From positions 3,157 to 49,918 of the forward strand of contig VAWR01000057.1 of the NCBI GenBank assembly GCA_005885245.1: 46,762 bases of DNA. The letters are read 5' to 3'. Shown here one piece after another: positions 1-7,694 of the stretch (its first letter is position 1; each line of letters begins with the position of its first letter). The notes under the pieces were generated by a model that worked only from the letters and a program-made list of their open reading frames with translations, was not told the DNA's origin and did no database searches. This stretch comes from Actinomycetota bacterium (GTDB lineage: Bacteria; Actinomycetota; Thermoleophilia; Gaiellales; Gaiellaceae). The position numbers and the translations under genes are program-made.

Positions 1-557
1 TCGTTCGAGAGGGCGACAGGATCGGCGACCGAGACGAACCCGAAGACGAGCTTCCGCAGGCGCGGGGAGCGCGCGACCCAGCCGCGATGTCTCGCCGCGA
101 TGCGGCCCGGGCGAACCGCGGTGAAGAGCGACAGGACCTGCCTACCGAAGAGATTCCCGATGCTGAGGCCGGCCGCACCGGCGAGCACGATCGCCTTCAC
201 GTCGTCGGGCCGGCGCAGCGCCAGCCGCAGCACGACCATGCCGCCGAGCGAATGGCCCACCACGGGTGCGGGCAGCATGCCCTCCCGCTCGGCGAGGAGG
301 GCCACCCGGTCGGCGTAGGGCTCGAGTCCGGATACAGCGGGCAGAGCCGAGGAGCCACCGTGACCCGGTAGGTCTGGCACCAGCAGGCGGTGTCGCGTCG
401 CGAGCAGCGGCGCCAGCTCGGTCCAGTTCGACGCCGCCCCGCCCAGACCGTGGACGAGTACGAGCGGAGGCCCGCTTCCGCCCACGAAATAGCGCATCCG
501 GACGCCCTTGAGCTCGGCGGTTCGCTCCTCGAGTCCGGCGAGTTTTGCGTCCGTCAC
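1..557 (-). CDS. alpha/beta hydrolase fold protein (partial, C-terminus off window)
   Basis: About 185 codons are visible before the gene leaves the window. The protein shows the canonical alpha/beta-hydrolase signatures: an oxyanion-type HGLGG turn at residues 36-40, PDLPGHG near 61-67, and the nucleophile elbow GHSLGG at 101-106 with Ser103 as the expected nucleophile. The catalytic His would lie in the missing part, so substrate class (esterase, haloperoxidase-like, epoxide hydrolase-like) cannot be decided. The start is GTG at 557 because an in-frame TAA lies three codons upstream. No Shine-Dalgarno is present; an AATAAT box 8 nt upstream suggests a leaderless transcript. Confidence 0.85.
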   Translation of the reverse strand, partial: MTDAKLAGLEERTAELKGVRMRYFVGGSGPPLVLVHGLGGAASNWTELAPLLATRHRLLVPDLPGHGGSSALPAVSGLEPYADRVALLAEREGMLPAPVVGHSLGGMVVLRLALRRPDDVKAIVLAGAAGLSIGNLFGRQVLSLFTAVRPGRIAARHRGWVARSPRLRKLVFGFVSVADPVALSN

Positions 558-571
558 GTGGGCCGATTATT
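558..571 (-). promoter_or_regulatory. candidate -10 box for leaderless hydrolase mRNA
   Basis: On the minus strand AATAAT (plus 566-571) matches five of six bases of the TATAAT consensus and lies 8 nt before the GTG start, which would place the transcription start at or next to the start codon. No good -35 box is visible, so this is tentative. Confidence 0.35.
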
Positions 572-589
572 CTTGGAGCGATGATTGGA

Positions 590-737
590 TTGCGAAGGCG
601 CCCACTGGCGGGCGCCGCAACAAGGCCGCACGGGCTTCGCCCGGGTGGCCGGGCCGGAGCGGCCCGTTGAATCCGGCACTGACATGTGGAGGCTCGTTTC
701 TAGCCCGCTGAGCGCAAGTCGCGCCGGCGGGTTTTTT
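590..737 (+). ncRNA. structured leader RNA ending in an intrinsic terminator (attenuator or small RNA)
   Basis: Four consecutive hairpins are visible: TTGC/GCAA flanking GGCGCCC (597-603)/GGGCGCC (610-616); GGCC-CGGGC/GCCCG-GGCC (624-650); GGGCC/GGCCC (651-665); and a terminator stem CCCGC...GCGGG (704-731) with inner GCG/CGC, followed by six T (732-737). A competing GGCT (691-694)/AGCC (702-705) pairing overlaps the 5' arm of the terminator and could act as an antiterminator. The next gene starts only 24 nt after the T tract, so it is either read by antitermination or this is the 3' end of a separate small RNA. No T-box consensus or other riboswitch class was recognised. Confidence 0.55.
704..737 (+). 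terminator. intrinsic terminator in the leader of the 55-aa gene
   Basis: The stem CCCGC/GCGGG with an internal GCG/CGC extension and a five-base loop is followed directly by TTTTTT. It sits 24 nt upstream of the ATG at 762, a position typical of transcription attenuators. Confidence 0.65.
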
Positions 738-761
738 CGTGCGACAAAGAGAGGAGCGTCG

Positions 762-929
762 ATGGCAAACCACCTCACGCCCGAGGAGCTGTCCAAGGAA
801 CTCGGGATCGACCGCCAAGAGGTCATCCGCGTCTGCGTCGAAGAAGGTGTGCCGATCTACCAGGGCAAGATCGACAAGACGCTGTTCCAGGCCCAGCTCG
901 AGGCGCTAGGTGCGTTGCAGAAGCACTAG
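762..929 (+). CDS. small helix-turn-helix-like protein, 55 aa, unknown function
   Basis: A 55-residue protein with pattern LTPEELSKELGIDRQEVIRVC followed by EEGVPIYQGKIDKTLF. The first half resembles a short helix-turn-helix or the N-terminal fold of IF2-like proteins (x-ELxKELGxxxxEVI), but no specific family is recognised. The start is the ATG at 762 preceded by a good GAGGAG Shine-Dalgarno (751-756). It lies behind the terminator-bearing leader at 590-737 and is followed 6 nt after its stop by a perfect 12-bp hairpin, so it looks like a free-standing, conditionally expressed unit. A nucleic-acid-binding role is plausible but inferred. Confidence 0.7.
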   Translation: MANHLTPEELSKELGIDRQEVIRVCVEEGVPIYQGKIDKTLFQAQLEALGALQKH

Positions 930-935
930 TTACAA

Positions 936-962
936 CGTGGGGGAAACCATGTTTCCCCCACG
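936..962. terminator. perfect 12-bp inverted repeat, likely terminator hairpin
   Basis: CGTGGGGGAAAC (936-947), loop CAT, and its exact complement (951-962) start 6 nt after the stop of the 55-aa gene. There is no T tract on either strand, so it may work as a Rho-assisted or bidirectional terminator between this gene and the convergent Ku gene. Confidence 0.5.
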
Positions 963-1009
963 AACCCCCTTCTTCTTGGCACGAAAAGGCTCTTGCCTTG
1001 TAGCGCTCC

Positions 1010-1029
1010 GGCGTGAGCGGGGTCACGCC
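1010..1029 (-). terminator. hairpin downstream of Ku
   Basis: GGCGTGA (1010-1016) and TCACGCC (1023-1029) form a 7-bp stem about 40 nt after the Ku stop codon on the minus strand. There is no clear U tract; this is a weak terminator candidate. Confidence 0.3.
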
Positions 1030-1068
1030 TCCGCGCGCCCTCGGTCACTTCCCTAGAAGGTCGTTGCC

Positions 1069-1944
1069 TTAGGCCGATTTGCGGGCCGGGGTGCGACGAC
1101 TTGCCGAACCGCTCTTCGCGGCGGTCTTCTTCTTTGAGTCCGCGGCCGGCTTTCGACCCGTCGCTTCGGCCACGCTGCGCTTCAACGCTTCCATGAGATC
1201 GACAACGGGCGCTTCCGGGACCGGCTCGGGCTTGGCGATCTCCTGCCCGTCCAGCTTCGCCTCGAGCATCTGCCGGAGGTCGCTGCGGTACTGGCTCTTG
1301 AGCTCCGACGGATCGAACTCACCGACGAGGCTGTCCATCACCTGCTGTGCAAGCTTGAGCTCTGCCGCCTTGACCTCGGTGCCCGCGACGGCCTCGTCGA
1401 TCTCGGCCTGCGAGCGGACGTCCTCGGCGAGGAAGAGCGTCTCGAGCACGAGTGCTTCTCCCTTCGGGCGGATGAGGGCGAAGTACTCCGCGCCCCGGAG
1501 GACGAAGCGGCCGATTGCGCCCATCTCCGCCTGCCTCATCGCCTCGAGCAGCAGCACGTACGGCCGCCGCTGAGCCGGAGCCTGCGCCGGCGCGAGGTAA
1601 TACGTCCGGTCGAGATAGACCGGATCGACCTCGTCCAGCGGAACGAAGCGCGTGATGTCGATCGAGCGGGAGTCGTCGTGCTGCGTGATCGCTTCGAGGT
1701 CCGCGTCCTCGACGACCACGAACTCTCCCTTGGCCACCTCCCAGCCCTTGACGATCTCGTCCGGACCGACCTCCCGCTCGTGCGTCGGACACCAGCGCTT
1801 CTGGCGGATCGGCGTCTTGCACTCCCGATGGAGCGTGCGGAAGCTGACATCCGACTGCTTCGCCTTCGGCGTCGTCGCGAGGGCCAGGCCGACGGGGATG
1901 TTGACCAGGCCGAAGCTGATTGATCCATTCCAGATGGTGCGCAT
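1069..1944 (-). CDS. ku: non-homologous end-joining protein Ku
   Basis: The 291-aa protein begins MRTIWNGSISFGLVNIPVGL, the hallmark N-terminus of bacterial Ku, and continues through the Ku beta-barrel core (about residues 10-195, including YYLAP and EAMR..MGAIGRFVLR). It ends in a Lys/Ala/Arg-rich tail of the kind used for DNA or LigD contacts. Bacterial Ku forms a homodimer ring that binds double-strand ends and recruits LigD. The ATG at 1944 is preceded by an AGGGAG Shine-Dalgarno; the reading frame stays open further upstream but without Ku similarity. It is divergent from the acyl-CoA synthetase. No ligD is present in this window, so its ligase partner must be elsewhere. Confidence 0.96.
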   Translation of the reverse strand: MRTIWNGSISFGLVNIPVGLALATTPKAKQSDVSFRTLHRECKTPIRQKRWCPTHEREVGPDEIVKGWEVAKGEFVVVEDADLEAITQHDDSRSIDITRFVPLDEVDPVYLDRTYYLAPAQAPAQRRPYVLLLEAMRQAEMGAIGRFVLRGAEYFALIRPKGEALVLETLFLAEDVRSQAEIDEAVAGTEVKAAELKLAQQVMDSLVGEFDPSELKSQYRSDLRQMLEAKLDGQEIAKPEPVPEAPVVDLMEALKRSVAEATGRKPAADSKKKTAAKSGSASRRTPARKSA

Positions 1945-2064
1945 GGGGCCGCTCCCTGTGAATTCTAGTGAGGGACCGGCCCCATTCGCCTCGCTGCGGT
2001 GCTTTTCCTCCTGTGCGACGCCCGACGAAGCCGGCAGAGGCCCGGCACTAAGCTTCGTCGGGAG

Positions 2065-3798
2065 GTGGCAACCGAACGCACGAGGCTGTCCGAGGAGGCC
2101 GGACCCGGGGAGAGCACACGCACGATCGCTCGGCTCTGGCTGGATGCGATCGCGCGCCGCTGGCCCGACCCCGCCTATCTCGTCCAGGAGGGTGAGAGCT
2201 GGCGGGAGGTCTCCTGGGAGGAAGCCGCCCGCACGGTCGACGAGCTCGCCCACGGCCTGCTCGCGCTGGGCATCCGCAAGGGCGACGCCTTCGCGATCCT
2301 GGCCTCGACGCGGCTGGAATGGGCCCTGTTCGACTTCGCGCTCGGCCTCATCGGCGCTGTGGGAGCGCCCGTCTACATGAACAGCTCTCCAAAGGACACG
2401 GCGTACGTCATCCGCCACTCCGAGGCGATCGGCGTGCTATGCGAGGACGACGAGCAGCGCGGCAAGCTTCGTGGAGTCGAGCTTCGGCACGTGCTGACGT
2501 TCGCCGATCTGGACGATCTACGGGCCCGTGGTCGCGCCCATGCCGTGCAACACGCGAGTGCGGTCGAGGACGCTACGGCGGCGATCTACGAAGACGACCT
2601 CTTCACCTACATCTACACGTCCGGTACGACGGGACCGCCGAAGGCCTGCATGATCACGCACCGCAACTACTACGAGATGGCGGACAAGGTGCGGCAGATC
2701 GACGACTTCACGGTGAGCGAGGACACGATGCTCCTGTACCTCCCGCTCGCGCACAACTTCGGCCGTCTCATGCACCTGCACAGCCCGCACGTCGGGTACA
2801 CGCTCGCCTTCTGCCCCGACCCGTACGCCATCGCGGAAGCGCTGCCGGCGGTACGACCGACGGTGTTCCCGAGCGTGCCGCGCGTCTACGAGAAGATCCA
2901 CACGGGGGTCACGGCCAAGTTCGCCGAGGCGACGGGCGTCAAGCGCAGGCTCATCGACTGGGCGCTCCGCGTGGGTGGTGAGGCGAGCCGGCTGCGCCAG
3001 GATGCGAAGCCGCTGCCGCGTGGGCTCGCGTTCCAGCACCGGCTGGCCGATCGACTCGTCTACAAGAAGGTCAAGGACCGCCTGGGCGGGCGCGTCCGGA
3101 TCTGCGTCTCGGGCGGTGCGCCGCTGGCGAAGGAGATCATCGAGTTCTTCCACGCGCTGGACATCCTCATCCTCGAGGGCTACGGCCTCACCGAGTGCAC
3201 GACTGCGGCGACCGTAAACCGCCCGACCCGCTTCCGGTTCGGCAGCGTCGGCCCCGCGTTGCCCGGCGTGGAGCTCCGCCTTGCAGACGACGGTGAGATC
3301 CTGATCAGAACCGACACGATCTTCGCCGGCTACTTCAAGGAGGAGGAAGCCACGCGCGAAGTCCTGCCAGGCGACGGCTGGCTTTGCTCCGGCGACCTCG
3401 GCTCGATAGATGCCGACGGCTTCCTGAGCATCACGGACCGCAAGAAGGACATCCTCGTCACCGCGGGCGGGAAAAACGTCGCGCCCCAGAATCTCGAGAA
3501 CGCCCTCAAGACGCACCCGATCGTCTCGCAAGCGCTCGTCGTCGGTGACCGACGCCCTTACGTCGCCGCCCTCATCACGCTCGTCGAGGACGCACCGCGC
3601 GAGGACGCAGAAGCCGAGGTGCAGCGAGCCGTCGACGAAGTCAACCGGGACCTGTCGCGGTTCGAGCAGATCAAACGCTTCGCGATCCTGCCCCGCGACT
3701 TCAGCGCCGAGGAAGGGGAGGTCACCCCGACGCTCAAGCTCAAGCGCCGCGTCTGCCAGGAGCACTTCGCCGCCGAGATCGAAGGGCTCTACTCCTGA
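2065..3798 (+). CDS. long-chain fatty acid-CoA ligase (AMP-binding family)
   Basis: An adenylate-forming enzyme of about 577 aa that activates a fatty acid with ATP and transfers it to CoA. The P-loop YTSGTTGPPK is at about residues 184-193, the A5 motif is GYGLTEC, the A7 motif is SGDLG, and the hinge DRKKDILVTAGGKNVAP precedes the C-terminal lid. The DRKKD and GKN(V/I)xP pattern is typical of FadD15-type long-chain synthetases. The start is uncertain: GTG at 2065 is chosen because conserved sequence begins shortly after it, but GTG at 1999 is in frame and neither has a well-spaced ribosome site. Its TGA overlaps the next gene. Confidence 0.92.
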   Translation: MATERTRLSEEAGPGESTRTIARLWLDAIARRWPDPAYLVQEGESWREVSWEEAARTVDELAHGLLALGIRKGDAFAILASTRLEWALFDFALGLIGAVGAPVYMNSSPKDTAYVIRHSEAIGVLCEDDEQRGKLRGVELRHVLTFADLDDLRARGRAHAVQHASAVEDATAAIYEDDLFTYIYTSGTTGPPKACMITHRNYYEMADKVRQIDDFTVSEDTMLLYLPLAHNFGRLMHLHSPHVGYTLAFCPDPYAIAEALPAVRPTVFPSVPRVYEKIHTGVTAKFAEATGVKRRLIDWALRVGGEASRLRQDAKPLPRGLAFQHRLADRLVYKKVKDRLGGRVRICVSGGAPLAKEIIEFFHALDILILEGYGLTECTTAATVNRPTRFRFGSVGPALPGVELRLADDGEILIRTDTIFAGYFKEEEATREVLPGDGWLCSGDLGSIDADGFLSITDRKKDILVTAGGKNVAPQNLENALKTHPIVSQALVVGDRRPYVAALITLVEDAPREDAEAEVQRAVDEVNRDLSRFEQIKRFAILPRDFSAEEGEVTPTLKLKRRVCQEHFAAEIEGLYS

Positions 3799-4529
3799 CC
3801 GACGTCTTCCTCGTCCTGTCCGCGTTCCTCGCGAGCGCGGTCGAAACAGTCGAGGCGCTGACCATAGTCCTTGCCATGGGCCTCACCCGCGGCTGGCGCT
3901 CAGCGCTCACGGGCACCGCAGTAGCGAGCCTGGCGCTGGCGGCCATCGTTGCCGCTCTCGGGCCTGCCCTGACCGTGATCCCGATCGAGGTGCTGCGTCT
4001 GGTGGTGGGTGCGCTGCTGCTCGTGTTCGGCCTGCAGTGGCTCCGGAAGGCGATCCTGCGAGCGAGCGGCTGGCGGGCGATCCGGGACGAGGACGCTGTC
4101 TTCGAGCGGGAGCGCGCCGCCGCGCGGACTGCGCCACAGGAGGAGCGGGCGGGCCTCGATTGGTACGCGTTCACGATCTCGTTCAAAGGCGTCCTGCTCG
4201 AGGGGCTCGAGGTCGCCTTCATCGTCCTCACCTTCGGCACCACACAGGGCAGCATCGGACTCGCTGCGATCGGTGCGGGCGCCGCCGTCGTGCTCGTTGT
4301 GATCGCCGGCCTCGTCGTGCGCGAGCCGCTGAGCCGCGTGCCGGAGAACACGTTGGCGTTCGCAGTCGGCGTGATGCTCACGACGTTCGGCATCTTCTGG
4401 GGTGCCGAGGGCGCCGGTGTCGACTGGCCCGGCAACGACGCCTCGCTGCCGGCGGTGCTGGCGTTCGTGCTGCTGGTCTCGCTTGGGTACGTCAGCGCAC
4501 TGAGACGCCGGAAGCTCGCACCGGCGTGA
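3795..4529 (+). CDS. polytopic membrane protein, COG4280-like (FTR1/UPF0016-type repeats)
   Basis: A hydrophobic protein with about six to seven membrane segments and two related halves. Each half contains an acidic helix motif (ETVEALTIVL near the N-terminus and LEGLEVAFIV after a charged central loop), reminiscent of the duplicated Glu-containing motifs in iron and divalent-cation permeases. I place it with the uncharacterised COG4280 membrane proteins; metal transport is inferred. The first ATG (3876) falls inside the first transmembrane/acidic motif, whereas in-frame coding-like sequence runs back to a CTG at 3795, which overlaps the TGA of the upstream gene (CTGA) and has GAAGGG 8 nt before it. 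I therefore favour the CTG start. Confidence 0.75.
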   Translation: MTDVFLVLSAFLASAVETVEALTIVLAMGLTRGWRSALTGTAVASLALAAIVAALGPALTVIPIEVLRLVVGALLLVFGLQWLRKAILRASGWRAIRDEDAVFERERAAARTAPQEERAGLDWYAFTISFKGVLLEGLEVAFIVLTFGTTQGSIGLAAIGAGAAVVLVVIAGLVVREPLSRVPENTLAFAVGVMLTTFGIFWGAEGAGVDWPGNDASLPAVLAFVLLVSLGYVSALRRRKLAPA

Positions 4530-4553
4530 AGGCCTTCGCGAGATTCTGGTGGA

Positions 4554-4679
4554 GTGGGGATTGCCATCGGATTCGCGCTCACGGCGCTCCTCGCTGCGAC
4601 ATCGCTGCCGGCGTGGTGGCTGTTACCACTGGCGGTTGCCGCCGTGCTGTGGCTCTCGCTGCGGCGAGTTGCGCGCTAG
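4554..4679 (+). CDS. possible small single-pass or hairpin membrane protein, 41 aa
   Basis: An open frame from GTG 4554 to TAG 4679 encodes a very hydrophobic peptide with two stretches (GIAIGFALTALLAA and WWLLPLAVAAVLWL) ending in a positively charged RRVAR. It lies 24 nt after the COG4280-like gene on the same strand, with GGTGGA directly upstream. Composition and position favour a real small membrane protein, but no homologue is recognised and chance is not excluded. Confidence 0.4.
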   Translation: MGIAIGFALTALLAATSLPAWWLLPLAVAAVLWLSLRRVAR

Positions 4680-4692
4680 AGGCCTTCGACAG

Positions 4693-5784
4693 CTAGATGC
4701 GCCGGCCGCCGGCGAAGTTCGACGAGTAGTACCCGCTCAGCGACGAGATCTTGACGACGTCGCCGGTATGCGGTGCGTGGATGAACTGGCCGCCGCCGAT
4801 GTAGATGCCGACGTGACTCGCCCCCGTGAAGAAGACGAGATCGCCGGCCTGCAACTGGCTGATCGAGACGGGCGTGCCCATGCCGAACTGCGAGTAGGAG
4901 CTGTGCGGCAACGACACGCCGATCTGCGCGAACACGTAGGAGACGAGGCCGGAGCAGTCGAAGCCTCGCGGGCTCGAACCGCCCCAGACGTACGGAACGC
5001 CGAGATACTGCATCGCGATCCCGACCACGCCGCCGTGGACGTTCGGGGGCGCGACCGTCGAGCCCTCGGGCGTCGACGCCGAGATACCCACGCCGACAGC
5101 CGCCACGGGCTGCGCTGCCGCGAGCCGCGATTGCGCCGCAGCCGCCAGCTGTCGCTGCTGCGCCGCCTCGGCGGCCTTGATCCGGACGATCTGGCCCTTG
5201 ATCGACGACAGCAGTTGCCGTCGTGAGGCGAGCTGCGCCTCGATGTGCCGTCTCTGCGCGGCCTTCTCCGCCACGACGCTGCGCTGCTCGGCGTGTGCCC
5301 GCTTCAACTCGGCCCGGTGGCGCTGGACCGCGGCCTTGAACGAGGCCACCTGCTGCACGATGCTCGCGTCCTGCTGGGAGGTCGAGTTGACCGCTTCGAT
5401 CCTGTTCAGCAGGTCCTCCAAGCTCGTCGAGCCGAGGAGAACCGAGAGCGTCGAGTTGTCCTGGGTCGAGGTGTAGGCGCTCACGAGCCGGGCGGCGAGG
5501 GAGTCCTGCGCAACCTTGAGGTTCGCCTGCGTGAGCTTCAGCTGCCGGCGGTTCTCGCGCTGGTCGTTCTCGATCTTGTGGAGGCGGACGTTGGCGAGGT
5601 TGTAGGCCTCGACCGCCGCGCCCAGGCTGTTGTCGATCTGCTGGATCTGGCCGAGCACCCGCTGCGCCTGCGCGCGCTTCGCAGCCACCGTGCCCGGATC
5701 TGCGTTGGCTGCGGTGGCCGCGAGCAGGAGCGCGGCTATGCCGAGGACGAACGCCTGCGCCTGTCGTCTCCTGCCGCTAATCAA
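4693..5784 (-). CDS. secreted NlpC/P60 peptidoglycan endopeptidase with coiled coil
   Basis: A 363-aa exported cell-wall hydrolase. An N-terminal signal peptide (positively charged RRR, then a hydrophobic run to ATAANA) precedes a long coiled coil (about residues 33-215) rich in Q, A, L and R. The C-terminal NlpC/P60 domain begins with VGIAMQYLGVPYVWGG. The catalytic Cys277 lies in FDCSG, His324 in ASHVGIY, and the third polar residue His336 in FIHAP. It is of the RipA/PcsB-type architecture, probably cutting stem peptides during cell separation. The start appears to be TTG 5784, since the signal peptide follows directly; no strong Shine-Dalgarno is visible. Confidence 0.93.
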   Translation of the reverse strand: MISGRRRQAQAFVLGIAALLLAATAANADPGTVAAKRAQAQRVLGQIQQIDNSLGAAVEAYNLANVRLHKIENDQRENRRQLKLTQANLKVAQDSLAARLVSAYTSTQDNSTLSVLLGSTSLEDLLNRIEAVNSTSQQDASIVQQVASFKAAVQRHRAELKRAHAEQRSVVAEKAAQRRHIEAQLASRRQLLSSIKGQIVRIKAAEAAQQRQLAAAAQSRLAAAQPVAAVGVGISASTPEGSTVAPPNVHGGVVGIAMQYLGVPYVWGGSSPRGFDCSGLVSYVFAQIGVSLPHSSYSQFGMGTPVSISQLQAGDLVFFTGASHVGIYIGGGQFIHAPHTGDVVKISSLSGYYSSNFAGGRRI

Positions 5785-5845
5785 TCGCTCGGAAGGTCGG
5801 GTTCGACGAGCGCACCGGAGGGGGCCGGTACGTCACAAGTGGGGC

Positions 5846-5874
5846 ACCCTAGCAACGACTTCGGATGTCTGCAA
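5846..5874 (-). promoter_or_regulatory. sigma-70-type promoter for the NlpC/P60 gene
   Basis: On the minus strand TTGCAG (plus 5869-5874) and TAGGGT (plus 5846-5851) are separated by exactly 17 bp, giving an untranslated leader of about 55 nt before the TTG start. The match to the -10 consensus is only moderate. Confidence 0.45.
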
Positions 5875-5942
5875 CAGCTTTCCGAGCCTAAAACTGATCA
5901 TTTTCCACATGTGCCCTCAGCGCACAAAGTCGCGGGTTGCTA

Positions 5943-6977
5943 ATGTCCCCGCCCTTGCCTTGGCGACGGGAGAGCCGCCTTGTGCTCGGGCTTGGGCTCG
6001 CGGCCGTTTTCATCCTCGGGGCCTTCCTGCCGGGGGCCCACGGGGCTGGCCGCAAGCGGGCGGCCCCTGTCGCCTCCCTGAAGCAGCGGCAGGCCGGACT
6101 GACGGCTCAGTCTCGTAGTGCCCTGCTCGACCTTTATGCCCTTGATTCACGCCTGGCCCAGGCCCGGGGGGACCTCGGCCGCCTGCGGGCCAGTGCCGAA
6201 GCCCTGCGGCTCGAACAGGAGCGAGTCAGGCGCGAGATCGCGGTCGTCGCGGGGACGCTGAGGGCCTCTCAGAGGCTCCTGGGCGACCGCCTGCGCGCCC
6301 TCTACGAGCAGGGAGAACCGAACGCCATCGCGATCCTCCTCGGCGCCGCGTCGCTCGACGATGCCGTTACACGCCTCGACGAGCTCGACCGGAGCGCTCT
6401 CCAGGGAGCACAGGCGGCGGCAGACGCGCAGGACGGCCGCGCGAAGCTCAGGGGCCTGGCCCTCGAGCTCGCCGCCCGTGCCAGGGAGGTTCAGACTCTC
6501 GAGGCGCAGGCGGCCCGGACCGCGGCCGCGGTGTCCAGCGCCCGAGCCCAGCGGGTCGCTTACCTCGCCTCGCTCGCCCGCCAGCGGCGCTTCACGGCCC
6601 GCCAGATCGCCGCCCTGGCAGTGCGGGCGCGACACGTGGTCGAGCGAGCTCAAGCAGTCCAGGTCGGAGGCGAACCGAGCGCGCCGACCATCGTGGCCGT
6701 GCCGACCACCGAGGGCGCCCGCACGCTGACCGTGACCGCAACGGGCTACTCGCTACCCGGTCACACCGCGACCGGTCTTCCCGTTGGGTTCGGGGTCGTC
6801 GCAGTCGATCCCGCTGTCATTCCTCTCGGCACGCGACTGACGATTCCGGGCTACGGCGAGGGGGTCGCCGCCGACACCGGGACAGCCGTCCAGGGCACGA
6901 CGATCGACCTCTGGTTCCCGACGCTTGCGGACGCCACGGCCTGGGGCCGGCGTACGGTTACGATCACGCTTCACTAG
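5943..6977 (+). CDS. secreted coiled-coil protein with C-terminal 3D domain
   Basis: A 344-aa exported protein. The N-terminus WRRESRLVLGLGLAAVFILGAFLPG is a signal peptide or anchor; residues about 45-225 form an Ala/Arg/Leu-rich coiled coil; the C-terminus is a 3D (three-Asp) domain with ATGYS, VAVDP..IPLGT, AADTG and the final DLWF, giving the three conserved aspartates. 3D domains occur in RpfB/YocH/Stp-type cell-wall enzymes and have a lytic-transglycosylase-like double-psi beta-barrel fold. It is divergent from the NlpC/P60 gene and shares its coiled-coil plus lytic-domain layout, so both likely act in wall remodelling. ATG 5943 is chosen; no clear ribosome site is present. Confidence 0.87.
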   Translation: MSPPLPWRRESRLVLGLGLAAVFILGAFLPGAHGAGRKRAAPVASLKQRQAGLTAQSRSALLDLYALDSRLAQARGDLGRLRASAEALRLEQERVRREIAVVAGTLRASQRLLGDRLRALYEQGEPNAIAILLGAASLDDAVTRLDELDRSALQGAQAAADAQDGRAKLRGLALELAARAREVQTLEAQAARTAAAVSSARAQRVAYLASLARQRRFTARQIAALAVRARHVVERAQAVQVGGEPSAPTIVAVPTTEGARTLTVTATGYSLPGHTATGLPVGFGVVAVDPAVIPLGTRLTIPGYGEGVAADTGTAVQGTTIDLWFPTLADATAWGRRTVTITLH

Positions 6978-7013
6978 ACTTTCTCCGCCTGCGTGGGGAG
7001 GCAACGCCCAGTC

Positions 7014-7694
7014 ATGAGTGAGCCCTTCAGAGCGGACGAGCAGACGCTGGCCGATGTCCGCGTGCTGATCGTCGACGACCACGATCTCTTCCGCAGCGGC
7101 CTCCGGAATCTGCTGGAGGACGAGGGCGTCCAGATCATCGGCGAGGCGTCCGCCGGCCAGGAGGCGCTGAACATCGTGCGCGAGGTGGCGCCGGACGTCG
7201 TCGTCATGGACCTGAACATGCCGGGCATGGGCGGCGTCGAGGCGACGCGGCACATCTCGAGCATCGCGCCACTCACGCGTGTCGTGATGTTGACGATCTC
7301 GGACCAGGACAACGACGTGATCGACGCGATCCTCGCCGGCGCATGTGGCTACCTGCTCAAGGATTCGTCGATCCAGGAGCTGATTGCGGGCATTCGCGCA
7401 GCGGCGCGCGGCGAGTCCCTCATCTCCCCGACGATCGCCTCGAAGGTCTTGCAGCGTCTTCGCGCGTCGAACACTCAGCCTGACATCGAGAGCACGATTC
7501 GCGCCGAGCTCTCGGACCGTGAGATCGAGGTCCTGAAGCTGATCGCGAACGGCAAGGACAACTCCATGATCGCCGCGGAGCTGCACATCAGTCCCAAGAC
7601 GGTCAAGAACCACATTTCGAACATCCTGATGAAGCTGCAGATCGACAACCGCATCCAGGCCGCCGTCTACGCCGTCCGTAGCGGGATCGTCTAG
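7014..7694 (+). CDS. NarL/FixJ-type response regulator with LuxR HTH
   Basis: A 226-aa two-domain transcription regulator. The receiver domain shows the acidic pair DD at 21-22, phospho-acceptor Asp66 (VVVMDLNMPG), Thr94 and Lys116 (YLLKD), so it is a complete phosphorylatable receiver. The C-terminal LuxR-type HTH spans about 163-224 (LSDREIEVLKLIANG...SPKTVKNHISNI). No histidine kinase gene is adjacent, so it is an orphan here. ATG 7014 is preceded by GGGGAGG at a longish 12-nt spacing; an in-frame GTG at 6993 is an alternative. Its stop shares the four bases CTAG with the stop of the convergent gene. Confidence 0.93.
   Translation: MSEPFRADEQTLADVRVLIVDDHDLFRSGLRNLLEDEGVQIIGEASAGQEALNIVREVAPDVVVMDLNMPGMGGVEATRHISSIAPLTRVVMLTISDQDNDVIDAILAGACGYLLKDSSIQELIAGIRAAARGESLISPTIASKVLQRLRASNTQPDIESTIRAELSDREIEVLKLIANGKDNSMIAAELHISPKTVKNHISNILMKLQIDNRIQAAVYAVRSGIV

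Noticed and set aside
590-703. T-box or SRP RNA in the leader upstream of 762
   Set aside because: No T-box consensus (AGGGTGGNACCGCG) and no SRP GGAAG/GNAGCA loops were found.
2319-2981. Long open frames overlapping the acyl-CoA synthetase in other frames and strands
   Set aside because: These are by-products of high GC content; the encoded sequences are Arg/Ala/Ser-rich without domains, while the synthetase frame has all family motifs.
5785-5942. c-di-AMP (ydaO) riboswitch before the NlpC/P60 gene, as known in some Actinobacteria
   Set aside because: None of the conserved ydaO sequence blocks is visible; the predicted leader is only about 55 nt.
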